Shown: piece by piece, positions 25,232-33,927 of the stretch
Numbering within the stretch: position 1 is the stretch's first letter
How the letters are laid out: every line of letters begins with the position of its first letter
Assembly: GCF_012273515.2 (NCBI RefSeq)
Contig: NZ_CP050975.2
Coordinates: forward strand, 2,046,001 to 2,110,000
Direction of reading: 5' to 3'
Source: Streptomyces sp. RPA4-2
GTDB lineage: Bacteria; Actinomycetota; Actinomycetes; Streptomycetales; Streptomycetaceae
Length of the DNA: 64,000 bases
Translations under genes and position numbers: made by a program
The notes under the pieces: model-generated
The model's input: the letters and a program-made list of their open reading frames with translations, nothing else
Told to the model about the DNA's origin: nothing
Databases searched by the model: none

Positions 25232-28048
25232 TCAGCCCACCGACGAGTAGGCGACCACCCCGCGCAGCAGCCCGTCGACCGCCTTGCGCGCGTTCTTCGC
25301 GACCGTCGAGCCCTCTCCGCCGGACACGGGCGCGGCGGCCGAGATCTGGCCCAGCACGTCGATGACCTGCTTGCACCAGCGGACGAAGTCGCCGGCCGGC
25401 ATCTCCGCCTCGCGCAGCACCTCGTCGAGGCCCTTGCCGGAAGCCCACTCGTAGGCCGCCCAGGCGAAGCCCAGATCCGGCTCGCGCTGGCCCACGCCCT
25501 CGGACTGGGTGATCCTGAAGTCCTCCTCCAGGGCGTCCAGACGGCCCCAGATGCGGACCATCTCGCCCAGCGCGGCCTTGGCCTTGCCGGAGGGCAGCTT
25601 CGGCGCCATCGCGTCGTCGCCGACCCGCGACTCGTAGACCAACGCCGAGACGCACGCGGCGAGTTCGGCCGGGTTCAGTCCCTCCCAGACGCCGGCCCGC
25701 AGGCATTCGCTGGCCAGCAGGTCGAGTTCGCCGTACAGCCGGGCCAGCCGCCTGCCGTGTTCGGTGGCCTCGTCGCCGCGCAGGTAGTCCAGCTCGGTGA
25801 GCAGGGCGACGATACGGTCGAAGGTGCGGGCGATGGTGTTCGTCCGGCCCTCGATGCGGCGCTCCAGCTGCGAGGTGTCGCGCAGCAGCCGGTGGTAGCG
25901 CTCGGCCCAACGGGCGTGGTCCTCGCGGTCGTTGCACCCGTGGCAGGGGTGGGCGCGGATCGCCGTGCGCAGCCGGGCGATCTCGCGGTCGTCGGCGGCC
26001 TCGGAGCGCTTCTTGCGCAGCCGGTCGGGGACGATGTGCCCGGCCTTGGTGCGCAAGGCGGACGCGAGGTCGCGACGGGACTGCGGGGAACGCGGGTTGA
26101 AGGACTTCGGGATGCGCATCCGCTCCAGCGCCTCCACCGGCACCGGGAAGTCCATCGAGGCCAGCCGCTTGACCTGGCGCTCGGCGGTGAGCACCAGCGG
26201 GCGCGGGCCGTCGTGCTGCTCGAAACCGCGGTGGCCGTTGGACCGGCCCGCGGGCAGACCGGGGTCCAGCACCAGCGCCAGACCGGCGAACTTGCCGGTC
26301 GGGACATGGATGATGTCACCCGGCTTGAGCTTCTCCAGTGCGACGGCCGCCTCCGCGCGACGTTGCGCCACGCCCTGCTTGGCGAGGTCGGTCTCGCGGT
26401 CCTTGAGCTCGCGCCGCAGCCGCGCGTACTCCTCGAAGTCCCCGAGGTGGCAGGTCATGGACTCCTTGTAACCCTCGAGTCCCTCCTCGTTGCGCTGCAC
26501 CTGCCGGGAGATCCCGACGACCGACTTGTCGGCCTGGAACTGCGCGAAGGAGGTCTCCAGGAGTTCGCGCGAGCGGTGCCGCCCGAACTGCTCGACCAGG
26601 TTCACCGCCATGTTGTACGACGGCTTGAAGCTGGAACGCAGCGGGTAGGTGCGGGTGCCCGCGAGTCCGGCCAGGTGGTCGGGGCTGAAGCCGCGCTGCC
26701 ACAGCACGACGGCATGGCCCTCGACGTCGATGCCGCGGCGCCCCGCCCGGCCGGTCAGCTGGGTGTACTCACCGGGAGTGATGTCGGCGTGCTGTTCGCC
26801 GTTCCACTTGACGAGCTTCTCCAGCACCACCGAGCGGGCGGGCATGTTGATACCGAGCGCGAGGGTCTCGGTGGCGAACACGGCCTTCACCAGGCCGCGT
26901 ACGAAGAGCTCCTCGACGACCTCCTTGAACGTCGGCAGCATGCCGGCGTGGTGGGCCGCGATGCCCCGCTCCAGGCCTTCCAGCCACTCGTAGTACCCGA
27001 GGACGTGCAGGTCCTCCGGCGGGATGGAATCGGTGCGCCGCTCGACGATCTCGCGCACCTTCACCCGCGCCTCCTCGTCGTTGAGGCGGAGTCCCGCGTA
27101 CATGCACTGCTGGACGGCGGCCTCGCAGGCGGCGCGGCTGAAGATGAAGGTGATGGCGGGCAGCAGGCCCTCGGCGTCGAGCCGTTCGATGACCTCGGGG
27201 CGGCCCGGCGTCCAGATCCGCGAGCGCTGCCGGCGCTCGCGCTCCCGGTCGGCCTCGCGCATGGCGCGCCCACGCCGGCGGTCCTGGTACGACGGACGGC
27301 TCGCCTCCATGCGGGCCAGCCGCGTGAGGTCGGGGTTGACCGCCTTCTTGTGGCCCTCGCCCTCCTCGAAGAGGTCGTACATCCGGCGTCCGGCGAGCAC
27401 GTGCTGGAACAGCGGCACCGGTCGGTGCTCGGAGACGATCACCTCGGTGTCACCGCGCACGGTGTCCAGCCAGTCCCCGAACTCCTCCGCGTTCGACACG
27501 GTCGCCGAGAGCGAGACGAGGGTGACCGACTCGGGAAGATGGATGATCACTTCCTCCCACACGGCGCCGCGGAAGCGGTCGGAGAGGTAGTGCACCTCGT
27601 CCATGACCACGTGGCCGAGGCCGAGAAGGGTCTGCGAACCCGCGTACAGCATGTTGCGCAGCACCTCGGTGGTCATGACGACCACCGGGGCGTCGGAGTT
27701 GACGCTGTTGTCCCCGGTGAGGAGACCGACCTTGTCCGCGCCGTAACGGCGGGAGAGGTCGGCGTACTTCTGGTTCGACAGCGCCTTGATCGGCGTGGTG
27801 TAGAAGCACTTCTTGCCCTGCTCGAGGGCCAGGTGGACGGCGAACTCGCCGACGATCGTCTTGCCCGAGCCGGTGGGCGCGGCCACGAGCACACCCTTGC
27901 CCGCCTCGAGCGCCTTGCAGGCCTCGATCTGGAAGGGGTCGAGGCCGAAGTCGTACATCTCGCGGAAGGAGGCGAGCGCGGTGGCCTGCTCGACAGCGCG
28001 CTTCCGTGCTGCCGCGTACCGCTCGGCCGGTGAGAGGTCCTCTGTCAT
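25232..28048 (-). CDS. Ski2/Mtr4-like DEVH-box RNA helicase (HelY type)
   Basis: 938 residues. Walker A is APTGSGKT, motif II is MDEVHYLSD, motif III is SLSATVSN and motif VI is QLTGRAGRRGID. The C-terminal part matches the DSHCT domain of Ski2-like helicases, which unwind RNA for degradation in eukaryotes; the actinobacterial HelY role is not defined. The ATG at 28048 is chosen because MTEDLSPAERYAAA is the usual Streptomyces N-terminus; an upstream GTG-rich extension overlaps the end of the kinase gene. The next upstream gene on the same strand is the lipid kinase, 85 bp away, then tatC. This helicase-tatC-tatA order is common in Streptomyces. Confidence 0.92.
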   Translation of the reverse strand: MTEDLSPAERYAAARKRAVEQATALASFREMYDFGLDPFQIEACKALEAGKGVLVAAPTGSGKTIVGEFAVHLALEQGKKCFYTTPIKALSNQKYADLSRRYGADKVGLLTGDNSVNSDAPVVVMTTEVLRNMLYAGSQTLLGLGHVVMDEVHYLSDRFRGAVWEEVIIHLPESVTLVSLSATVSNAEEFGDWLDTVRGDTEVIVSEHRPVPLFQHVLAGRRMYDLFEEGEGHKKAVNPDLTRLARMEASRPSYQDRRRGRAMREADRERERRQRSRIWTPGRPEVIERLDAEGLLPAITFIFSRAACEAAVQQCMYAGLRLNDEEARVKVREIVERRTDSIPPEDLHVLGYYEWLEGLERGIAAHHAGMLPTFKEVVEELFVRGLVKAVFATETLALGINMPARSVVLEKLVKWNGEQHADITPGEYTQLTGRAGRRGIDVEGHAVVLWQRGFSPDHLAGLAGTRTYPLRSSFKPSYNMAVNLVEQFGRHRSRELLETSFAQFQADKSVVGISRQVQRNEEGLEGYKESMTCHLGDFEEYARLRRELKDRETDLAKQGVAQRRAEAAVALEKLKPGDIIHVPTGKFAGLALVLDPGLPAGRSNGHRGFEQHDGPRPLVLTAERQVKRLASMDFPVPVEALERMRIPKSFNPRSPQSRRDLASALRTKAGHIVPDRLRKKRSEAADDREIARLRTAIRAHPCHGCNDREDHARWAERYHRLLRDTSQLERRIEGRTNTIARTFDRIVALLTELDYLRGDEATEHGRRLARLYGELDLLASECLRAGVWEGLNPAELAACVSALVYESRVGDDAMAPKLPSGKAKAALGEMVRIWGRLDALEEDFRITQSEGVGQREPDLGFAWAAYEWASGKGLDEVLREAEMPAGDFVRWCKQVIDVLGQISAAAPVSGGEGSTVAKNARKAVDGLLRGVVAYSSVG

Positions 28049-28133
28049 CGTGCCTTCGAGACTACCGGCAGCCACTGACAACAGGACGATCAATATCCGG
28101 ATCCGTACCGGTGAAGCCCCGGATCCCCGCAGC

Positions 28134-29024
28134 TCAGGGAATCGCCACCCGCACCGCACCCGGCACGCACCGCGCCGTGAGCGGCAGCGGCCCCAGCGGC
28201 TCACCGTCCGCGTACCCGGTGAGGCCGTCGGCGACGAGCTCCACGCCGGCCGCCCGGTGCACGCTCACCACGGGATGGGAGAGATGGGTGCCCCGGTACA
28301 CCTTCGGGAACACCCTGAGCAGCGTCCTGCGGGTGCACGGCCCGACGACCGTGATGTCGAACAGTCCGTCGCCGAGGTCCGCGCCCGCGCAGATCTTCAT
28401 GCCGCCGCCGTACGACGAGCCGTTGCCGACCGCGATGAGAGTCGCCTCGATCTCGCGGGTCTCGCCGTCGTCCAGGGTCATCCGGTACCGGACCGGCCGG
28501 AAGGCCGCCAGCTCGGCGAGCATCGCCAGGTCGTACTTGACGCGTCCGGAGGGCCGGCGCATGCGGTTGCCGCGGTCGTTGACCCGGGAGTCGAAGCCGG
28601 AGGCGAGGACGGTGCCGAACCAGGTGCCGTTCACGTGGCCCAGGTCGACGTCCCGGAGCCGGGCGCCCTTGAGGGACTCGGCGATCTGCCGCCCCGCGGC
28701 GGCCGGATCACCGAGGGGCAGGCCCAGGGCGCGCGCGAAGTCGTTCCCGGTGCCGGCGGCGACCAGGCCGAGCGGGGTGCGGGTCCCGGCGACGGCTTGC
28801 AGGGCCAGATGTGCCATGCCGTCGCCGCCGACGGCTATCAGGGCGCCCGTTCCGCTCGCGACCGCGTCGCGCGCGCGGGTCAGGGCGTCGGCGGCGTTCT
28901 CGCCGAGAACCGTCCGCACGGAGAATCCCGCCGCCCGCAGAGCGGAAGCGGCCGGCTGCGCCGCACGGGCGCCCCGGCCGCGCCCTGCGGTGGGATTGAC
29001 GAAGAGGGTGATCTCGCTGGTCAC
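28134..29024 (-). CDS. Diacylglycerol kinase-family lipid kinase
   Basis: 296 residues. The catalytic domain begins LFVNPTAGRGRGARA and has GGDGMAHLALQ and the nucleotide loop LVAAGTGNDFARALGLP. The family phosphorylates diacylglycerol or other lipids to recycle membrane lipids. GTG start at 29024. It lies between tatC (31 bp upstream) and the helicase (85 bp downstream) in one probable operon. Confidence 0.9.
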   Translation of the reverse strand: MTSEITLFVNPTAGRGRGARAAQPAASALRAAGFSVRTVLGENAADALTRARDAVASGTGALIAVGGDGMAHLALQAVAGTRTPLGLVAAGTGNDFARALGLPLGDPAAAGRQIAESLKGARLRDVDLGHVNGTWFGTVLASGFDSRVNDRGNRMRRPSGRVKYDLAMLAELAAFRPVRYRMTLDDGETREIEATLIAVGNGSSYGGGMKICAGADLGDGLFDITVVGPCTRRTLLRVFPKVYRGTHLSHPVVSVHRAAGVELVADGLTGYADGEPLGPLPLTARCVPGAVRVAIP

Positions 29025-29055
29025 GGCCCTGACCCTACGAGATCTTCGCTCCTTG

Positions 29056-30000
29056 TCAGGTCACGTCGTCATAACCGTTGACCCGGTCCGGGGCCGCCTG
29101 CCCGGGCAGCGCCCCGCCGGCCGACACCGTCTCGACCTCCCCGATGTCCTCGGGTGTGAGGTCCAGCTCGGAGGCCTCGTCGTCGTCGGGTCCCTCGGCC
29201 TCGCGGCGGCGCTTGCGCCGGTCGTTCAGCAGCGAGAAGGCGGTCGCCACGAAGTACAGCACCCAGATCGGCCCGGCCAGCGCCAGCATGGTCAGCGGGT
29301 CGGTGCTGGGCGTGGCCACGGCCGCGAAGACCGTGATGCCCATGATCATGCCGCGCCACCAGCCGAGCATGCGCCGGCCGGTGAGCACTCCGGTCAGGTT
29401 CAGCATGACCAGCAGCAGGGGCAGCTCGAAGGAGAGCCCGAAGACGAGCACCATCCGGACGATGAGGTCCAGCAGGTCGTCCAGTGGCAGCTGGTTGTCG
29501 AGGTCCGCGGGCGAGAAGCCGAGGAGGACCGTCGCCATCGTCGGCAGCGTCTTGTACGCGAAGAAGGCGCCGCCCAGGAACAGCGGGACGCCCGTGCCCA
29601 CGAACGCCAGCGCGTACTTCTTCTCGTGCCGGTGCAGGCCCGGAACGATGAAGGCCCACAGCTGGTAGAGCCAGATCGGCGACGCGAAGATCACACCGGC
29701 CATCAGCGAGACCTTGAGCGCGAGCGTGAACGGCGTCAGCAGGCCGTTCAGCACGATGCGGGCGCAGGTGCCGCTCCGCTGCTGCGCGAGCTCCGACAGG
29801 GTGGACTGGCAGCCCACCGCGTCCAGGATCGGGTTCGTGAAGAACTCGATGATGTTCTTGTAGTAGAAGGCGGCCACGACGGTGACGACGACGATGGCCA
29901 GAACGGCCTTCGCGAGCCGGTTGCGGAGCTCACGAAGGTGCTCCGCGAGGGGCATCCGCCCCTCGGGGTCCTTCTCCTTCTTGCGGGCAGGCTTGAGCAA
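29056..30000 (-). CDS. tatC: TatC, twin-arginine translocase receptor subunit
   Basis: 314 residues with six membrane segments. The conserved cytoplasmic start MPLAEHLRELRNRLAKAV, which helps bind the twin-arginine signal, is at residues 15-32. The C-terminal 60 residues are acidic and soluble. The TTG at 30000 gives the N-terminus MLKPARKKEKDPEGR, which matches Streptomyces TatC as I remember it; the ATG at 29955 is the alternative. It follows tatA by 47 bp on the same strand. Streptomyces exports many folded proteins through Tat, so this operon is expected to be well expressed. Confidence 0.93.
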   Translation of the reverse strand: MLKPARKKEKDPEGRMPLAEHLRELRNRLAKAVLAIVVVTVVAAFYYKNIIEFFTNPILDAVGCQSTLSELAQQRSGTCARIVLNGLLTPFTLALKVSLMAGVIFASPIWLYQLWAFIVPGLHRHEKKYALAFVGTGVPLFLGGAFFAYKTLPTMATVLLGFSPADLDNQLPLDDLLDLIVRMVLVFGLSFELPLLLVMLNLTGVLTGRRMLGWWRGMIMGITVFAAVATPSTDPLTMLALAGPIWVLYFVATAFSLLNDRRKRRREAEGPDDDEASELDLTPEDIGEVETVSAGGALPGQAAPDRVNGYDDVT

Positions 30001-30047
30001 CCCACGTCCTCATCTCGTGCGGCGGGCCGGAGAGGTCCGGCCCTGCG

Positions 30048-30334
30048 TCAGCGCTTGGTCGTGTCCGTGGGCTCGCTGACCGGACGGGCGCTGGTCACGT
30101 CGCCGGGCGCGGCCTGGATGGTGCGCTGGGCCGGGGTCTGCTCGTCGGTGCTGGGCGGGCTTAAGCCGGGGCGGGGTTGCTGCCCTCGTCCTTCATGGCC
30201 TTGGCCTCGCTCTTCAGAATGCGGGCGGACTTGCCGAGGGAGCGCGCCATGTCCGGAAGCTTCTTCGCGCCGAACAGCAGGATGATGACGACGAGGATGA
30301 GAATGATCTCGGGAGCTCCGAGCCTTCCGAACAT
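30048..30334 (-). pseudogene. tatA: TatA with a frameshift before its C-terminal tail
   Basis: From the ATG at 30334 the frame reads the TatA membrane helix APEIILILVVIILLFGAKK and the amphipathic helix LPDMARSLGKSARILKSEA, then stops after 57 residues (TAA at 30161-30163). Past the stop, in the -1 frame, the sequence continues TDEQTPAQRTIQAAPGDV and ends EPTDTTKR at 30048. This is a normal Streptomyces TatA tail. Adding a single base in the C-run near 30170-30180 restores exactly 95 residues, which I recall as the usual length. The gene may therefore be intact in the cell. If the shift is real, the short form still has both helices needed for pore assembly. Confidence 0.88.
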
Positions 30335-30592
30335 AAGTCTTTACCTTCTCACCGAGGCTGCATGGGCGGGGTACTGCCCGATCGGTCGGACGTGTGTCCG
30401 GTCGTCGTGTTGACAGCGATCGTAACGCTCAGGGGTGAACGCGGGGCAATCCCTGTGCGTACTCCCGGTCGCGACCCGCGCCTCGTTCTTCGGGCCGCGA
30501 TCAGAAGCGTACCTGCCCGCACCGGCAAGTTGACAGGCCAGAGTGACGCATTGCGCAACCCTGGGACGACTCTTACCGGGACTCCCGCGAGG

Positions 30593-30787
30593 TCACAGGC
30601 CGTCCACGGAGCGCGCGGCCCCGACCGTCGCCCGCTCCAGGTCGTCGGCCGCCCTGTTGATACGGCGTGCGGAATCCGTCACCTGCCGTCCCAGACGTTC
30701 CGCCTCCAGGAAGACCCGGACGGCGAGCACGCCGAGAACGGCCATTCCCAGAAAACCCACAGCGATCGCGCACATCGGCCAGAACAT
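30593..30787 (-). CDS. Small single-pass membrane protein
   Basis: 64 residues: a hydrophobic helix at 4-26 (CAIAVGFLGMAVLGVLAVRVF) is cut here as CAIAVGFLGMAVLGV and LAVRVF, followed by a charged coiled-coil-like stretch (ERLGRQVTDSARRINRAADD). No known domain. It sits between tatA and the zinc-ribbon gene on the same strand, and similar small proteins occupy this place in other Streptomyces as far as I recall. The function is unknown. It might be a membrane-bound regulator or a cell-envelope accessory. Confidence 0.7.
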   Translation of the reverse strand: MFWPMCAIAVGFLGMAVLGVLAVRVFLEAERLGRQVTDSARRINRAADDLERATVGAARSVDGL

Positions 30788-30796
30788 GGGGCGAGC

Positions 30797-31174
30797 CTAG
30801 AGCGTCGAGTGCAGGCGCAGCGTCCGCACCCCGCCTCCGGTGAGGAGCTCGACGATCCGCTCGCCCGCGGGCTTGCGGACGGCGGCGCCGCACTCGGTGC
30901 AGGTGAAGGAGTAGAAGGTGGTCCGGCTCGACGCGCCGATCGCCAGCATCAGGGCGTTCGCCCGGAGCTCCAGCCGGGCCCGGCAGTCGGGGCAGCCGGC
31001 CCTGAACAGCACGTCGGCCACTCTGCGCATCCCGGCGAACGCGCTGATCACCGTCATCTCGGCGGCGCTGGGGGACGCACCGGCCTTCACCGCTCCCCCG
31101 GCTATTTCGGGCCTCCCGGCCCGCTCCGTGACACCGGCCTTCTCCGACCCACCAGACATCGCCGACGTGGTCAA
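30797..31174 (-). CDS. Uncharacterised zinc-ribbon protein
   Basis: 125 residues. A four-cysteine ribbon is formed by CPDC (about 60-63) and CTEC (about 91-94), as in small zinc-binding proteins. The N-terminal 40 residues are low in structure. The TTG at 31174 overlaps the pafC stop; an ATG at 31159 is an alternative start. It lies 9 bp upstream of the small membrane protein gene and just after pafC, so it is probably in the same transcript. The function is unknown. Confidence 0.7.
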   Translation of the reverse strand: MTTSAMSGGSEKAGVTERAGRPEIAGGAVKAGASPSAAEMTVISAFAGMRRVADVLFRAGCPDCRARLELRANALMLAIGASSRTTFYSFTCTECGAAVRKPAGERIVELLTGGGVRTLRLHSTL

Positions 31175-32205
31175 AGCCCCTGCTCCTGCCTGTCGAACGG
31201 TCGGTCCTGGACTCCGTCGCCGTCGCCGTCGCCGTCGAGCCCGTCGTAGGCCGCCAGCGCCTCACGGGCCGCCTGTCGCGCGCTGTCCGCCAGCTCCGGC
31301 GGCGACACGATCCGGCCGTCGCGGCCGAGGCGCAGAGCCAGCCGCCGCAGCGACGTGGGGTCGGGGGTCCGCAGAGTGATACGCAGCCCGCCGTCCGGCA
31401 GTTCATCCGCGCTGTCGTGCGGGTAGTACTCCGCGACCCAGCGCCCGCCCGGTCCGACCTCGACCACCACCTCGGGATCCTCGGCGGCGGGCTGCACGAG
31501 CCCCTCGGACAGGTCCCTCAGCTCGACCTCCGGCGGCGCGGACGGCTCGTCGAGAATGCGGATCTCGGCGACCCGGTCGAGCCGGAAGGTACGGCGCGCC
31601 TCGGAGCGGCGGCACCAGGCCTCCACATAGGTGTGCCCGACGCTGACCAGGCGGATCGGGTCGATCTCGCGCTCGGTGAGCTCGTCGCGCGAGGGCGAGT
31701 AGTAGCGGATCCACAGCCGGCGGCGCTCGGAGATCGCCCGGTCGACGTCCGCGAAGACCCCGCCCTCGGACTCGAAGGTCACCGAGAGCCGGGAGCTGGC
31801 CCCCGCCGCCTCTCCCGAGGCGGCCTCCACCTTCGCGGTGGCGCGCAGCAGCGCCTGCCGGTCGCCCTCACGCAACCCGGGCAGCGTGGAGACCGCGCGG
31901 GCGGCCACCAGCAGCGCGGTCGCCTCGTCGGCGGCGATACGGAGCGGCGCCGCGACGTCGTCCGGGTTGTGCCACCAGATGCGGTCGCCGTCGGTGTCGA
32001 TGTCGAGCAGGTCGCCGCCGCGGAAACTCGTCCCGCACAGCGGCAGCACGTCGAGGTCGGAGATCAACTCGTCCTCGGTGATCCCGAAGGCCCGGGCGAC
32101 GTCACCGACGCGCGCGCCGGGGCGCTCCCGCAGATAGGTCACCAGGGAGAGCATCCGCCGGGTCTGGTCGATCGCGTTCGTGGGCCTGGCCGGTTTTCCT
32201 GCCAC
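31171..32205 (-). CDS. pafC: PafC, WYL-domain regulator
   Basis: 344 residues. An N-terminal winged helix (about 15-65, TRRMLSLVTYLRERPGARVGDVARAFG) precedes a WYL domain (about 150-220; RRLWIRYYSPSRDELTEREIDPIRLVSVG then YVEAWCRRSEARRTFRLDRV). PafB and PafC form a heterodimeric activator of the LexA-independent DNA-damage response in mycobacteria and probably do so here. The GTG at 32205 is used because AGGAAA lies upstream and the alternative runs through pafB. It lies 16 bp downstream of pafB. Confidence 0.9.
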   Translation of the reverse strand: MAGKPARPTNAIDQTRRMLSLVTYLRERPGARVGDVARAFGITEDELISDLDVLPLCGTSFRGGDLLDIDTDGDRIWWHNPDDVAAPLRIAADEATALLVAARAVSTLPGLREGDRQALLRATAKVEAASGEAAGASSRLSVTFESEGGVFADVDRAISERRRLWIRYYSPSRDELTEREIDPIRLVSVGHTYVEAWCRRSEARRTFRLDRVAEIRILDEPSAPPEVELRDLSEGLVQPAAEDPEVVVEVGPGGRWVAEYYPHDSADELPDGGLRITLRTPDPTSLRRLALRLGRDGRIVSPPELADSARQAAREALAAYDGLDGDGDGDGVQDRPFDRQEQGL

Positions 32206-32221
32206 TTTCCTACGTTCCCCC

Positions 32222-33199
32222 TCAGCCCTTGGCCACGGCGCGCAGCCGGTCCACCACGTCGGCCCGCAGCTCGGCGGGTTCCAGGACCACGACATCGGGC
32301 CCGAACTCGACGAGCCACGCCTCCAGGCCGTGCCCGTACGGAATCTCCAACTCGTCCCAGCCGTCTTCCCGTTCCCGGATCGAGACGGCCTTGGCCCGCA
32401 GCGGGTAACCGGAGCCGCTGCGCAGCCGGATCCGCGCGGAGCGGTCGGCGATCTCGCCCGCCCAGCCCGCGACCGTCTCCCGCACGGTGACGACGTCGGG
32501 CACCTCGGCCGTGTACCGGCCGGCCCGGGCGCGGACCTTGCCGGTGATCCGTGAGAGCCGGAAGACGCGCTCGGCCCCGCGGTCGCGGTCCCAGCCCGCC
32601 AGGTACCAGTGGCCGCGCCAGCACTCCAGGGCCCAGGGCTCGACCTGCCGGGTCTCGGGGTGCGCGGCCGTCGCCTTGCGGTAGTCGAAGACGACCGGGC
32701 GGCGGTCGCGGCAGGCCAGCATCAGCGGCTCGAAGGCCGCCTCGTGCACGGGGATGTGCGGCTCCAGGGCGCCGTGGGCCTCGTACGGGTCCACGTCCTC
32801 GGGCAGGCCGGCGGCACGCAGTTTCTGCAGGGCGCCGCTCGCCGCGCCGGCCAGCCGCGCCTGCTGCCAGACCTTGGCGGCGAGGCCGAGGGCGGCGGCC
32901 TCCTCGGCGTCCAGGGTGATGGCCGGCAGGCGGTTGCTGTCGCGGCGGGCGAGGTAGCCGACCTCGCCGTCGAGGTTCTCCACGGTCTCGATGACCAGGC
33001 CGAGCTCGCGCAGGTCGTCCTTGTCGCGTTCGAACATCCGGTTGAAGGAGTCGTCGGACGAGGCCGCTCCCCTGCCCGGCCTGAACGCCTCCACATAGGC
33101 CTCGATGGAATCGCGCAGTTCGCGCTTGCTGAGCGGCCGCCGTGTCCCGAGCAGACACAGCGCCAGGTTCATCAGCCGCTCGGCCTTGGCAATGGCCAT
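32222..33199 (-). CDS. pafB: PafB, WYL-domain regulator
   Basis: 325 residues. The N-terminal HTH begins KAERLMNLALCLLGTRRPLS, and the WYL domain at about 165-235 includes VVFDYRKATAAHPETRQVEP and WYLAGWDRDRGAERVFRLSRI. It is paired with the downstream pafC, and together they are thought to sense single-stranded DNA through the WYL domains and turn on repair genes. It is separated from the FKBP gene by a strong stem-loop, so it has its own promoter within 33200-33267. Confidence 0.92.
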   Translation of the reverse strand: MAIAKAERLMNLALCLLGTRRPLSKRELRDSIEAYVEAFRPGRGAASSDDSFNRMFERDKDDLRELGLVIETVENLDGEVGYLARRDSNRLPAITLDAEEAAALGLAAKVWQQARLAGAASGALQKLRAAGLPEDVDPYEAHGALEPHIPVHEAAFEPLMLACRDRRPVVFDYRKATAAHPETRQVEPWALECWRGHWYLAGWDRDRGAERVFRLSRITGKVRARAGRYTAEVPDVVTVRETVAGWAGEIADRSARIRLRSGSGYPLRAKAVSIREREDGWDELEIPYGHGLEAWLVEFGPDVVVLEPAELRADVVDRLRAVAKG

Positions 33200-33267
33200 C
33201 GACGCCCTTCCCTATGGTGCTTCCGACCGATGACCGTACCGCTCCGGAGTGTCGTGGCAAAAGCCGA

Positions 33268-33295
33268 GGGCCCATGCCCGGACAGGCATGGGCCC
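33268..33295 (-). terminator. 11-bp perfect stem-loop between FKBP and pafB
   Basis: GGGCCCATGCC at 33268-33278 pairs exactly with 33285-33295 around a 6-nt loop. It lies about 180 bp after the FKBP stop and 69 bp before pafB starts. Confidence 0.8.
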
Positions 33296-33476
33296 CAGGT
33301 GATCGAATCCGGTCGAATCCCGATCACACGGTGTACGAAGATCGGACCAGAGTGCGACCTTCCCGATGATCGGACCGGAGTCACCGATTTCCCGGTCGCC
33401 GAACCGGGAACAGCGCTCCCCGGGCCCGGACGACCGGTCCCGGGCGCCGGGGAACCGTGGGCTCCCCGGACCGAGG

Positions 33477-33848
33477 TCAGACCGCGACCAGGTCGCAGAC
33501 GAAGATCAGCGTCTCGCCGGGGGCGATCCGGCCGCCGGCGCCGCGGTCCCCGTAGGCGAGGTGCGCCGGGATGGTCAGCTGGCGGCGGCCGCCGACCTTC
33601 ATGCCCTGCACGCCCTGGTCCCACCCGCTGATGACCTGGCCGACGCCGAGCTGGAACTCCAGCGGGTTGCCGCGGTTCCAGGAGGCGTCGAACTCCTCGC
33701 CGGTGGAGAAGGCCACGCCCACATAGTGGACCTTGACGAAGTCTCCGGCCTTGGCGACCTGGCCGTCGCCCTCCCAGATTTCCTTGATCTCGAGGTCCGC
33801 CGGGGGCTCGCCGCCCGGGAAGTCGATCTCGGGCTTCTCGATGCTCAC
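33477..33848 (-). CDS. FKBP-type peptidyl-prolyl isomerase, cytoplasmic
   Basis: 123 residues, a single FKBP domain: DFVKVHYVGVAF, EFDASWNRGNPLEFQLGVGQ, VISGWDQGVQGMKVGG and the closing PGETLIFVCDLV. Active-site aromatic residues (the Tyr of VHYVG, the Trp of SGWDQG) are kept. No signal peptide, so it acts in the cytoplasm on proline peptide bonds. The GTG at 33848 was chosen because MSIEKPEIDFPGGEPPADL is the typical N-terminus. It lies 79 bp downstream of a two-domain FKBP lipoprotein gene, on the same strand. Confidence 0.92.
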   Translation of the reverse strand: MSIEKPEIDFPGGEPPADLEIKEIWEGDGQVAKAGDFVKVHYVGVAFSTGEEFDASWNRGNPLEFQLGVGQVISGWDQGVQGMKVGGRRQLTIPAHLAYGDRGAGGRIAPGETLIFVCDLVAV

Positions 33849-33927
33849 GTCTCTCGCTCCTGCTTGTTCGCGTGGGTTCGCGTGGTGCCCTTGAGGCACC
33901 ACCGACAGTCTCACATCCCTGACGGGC

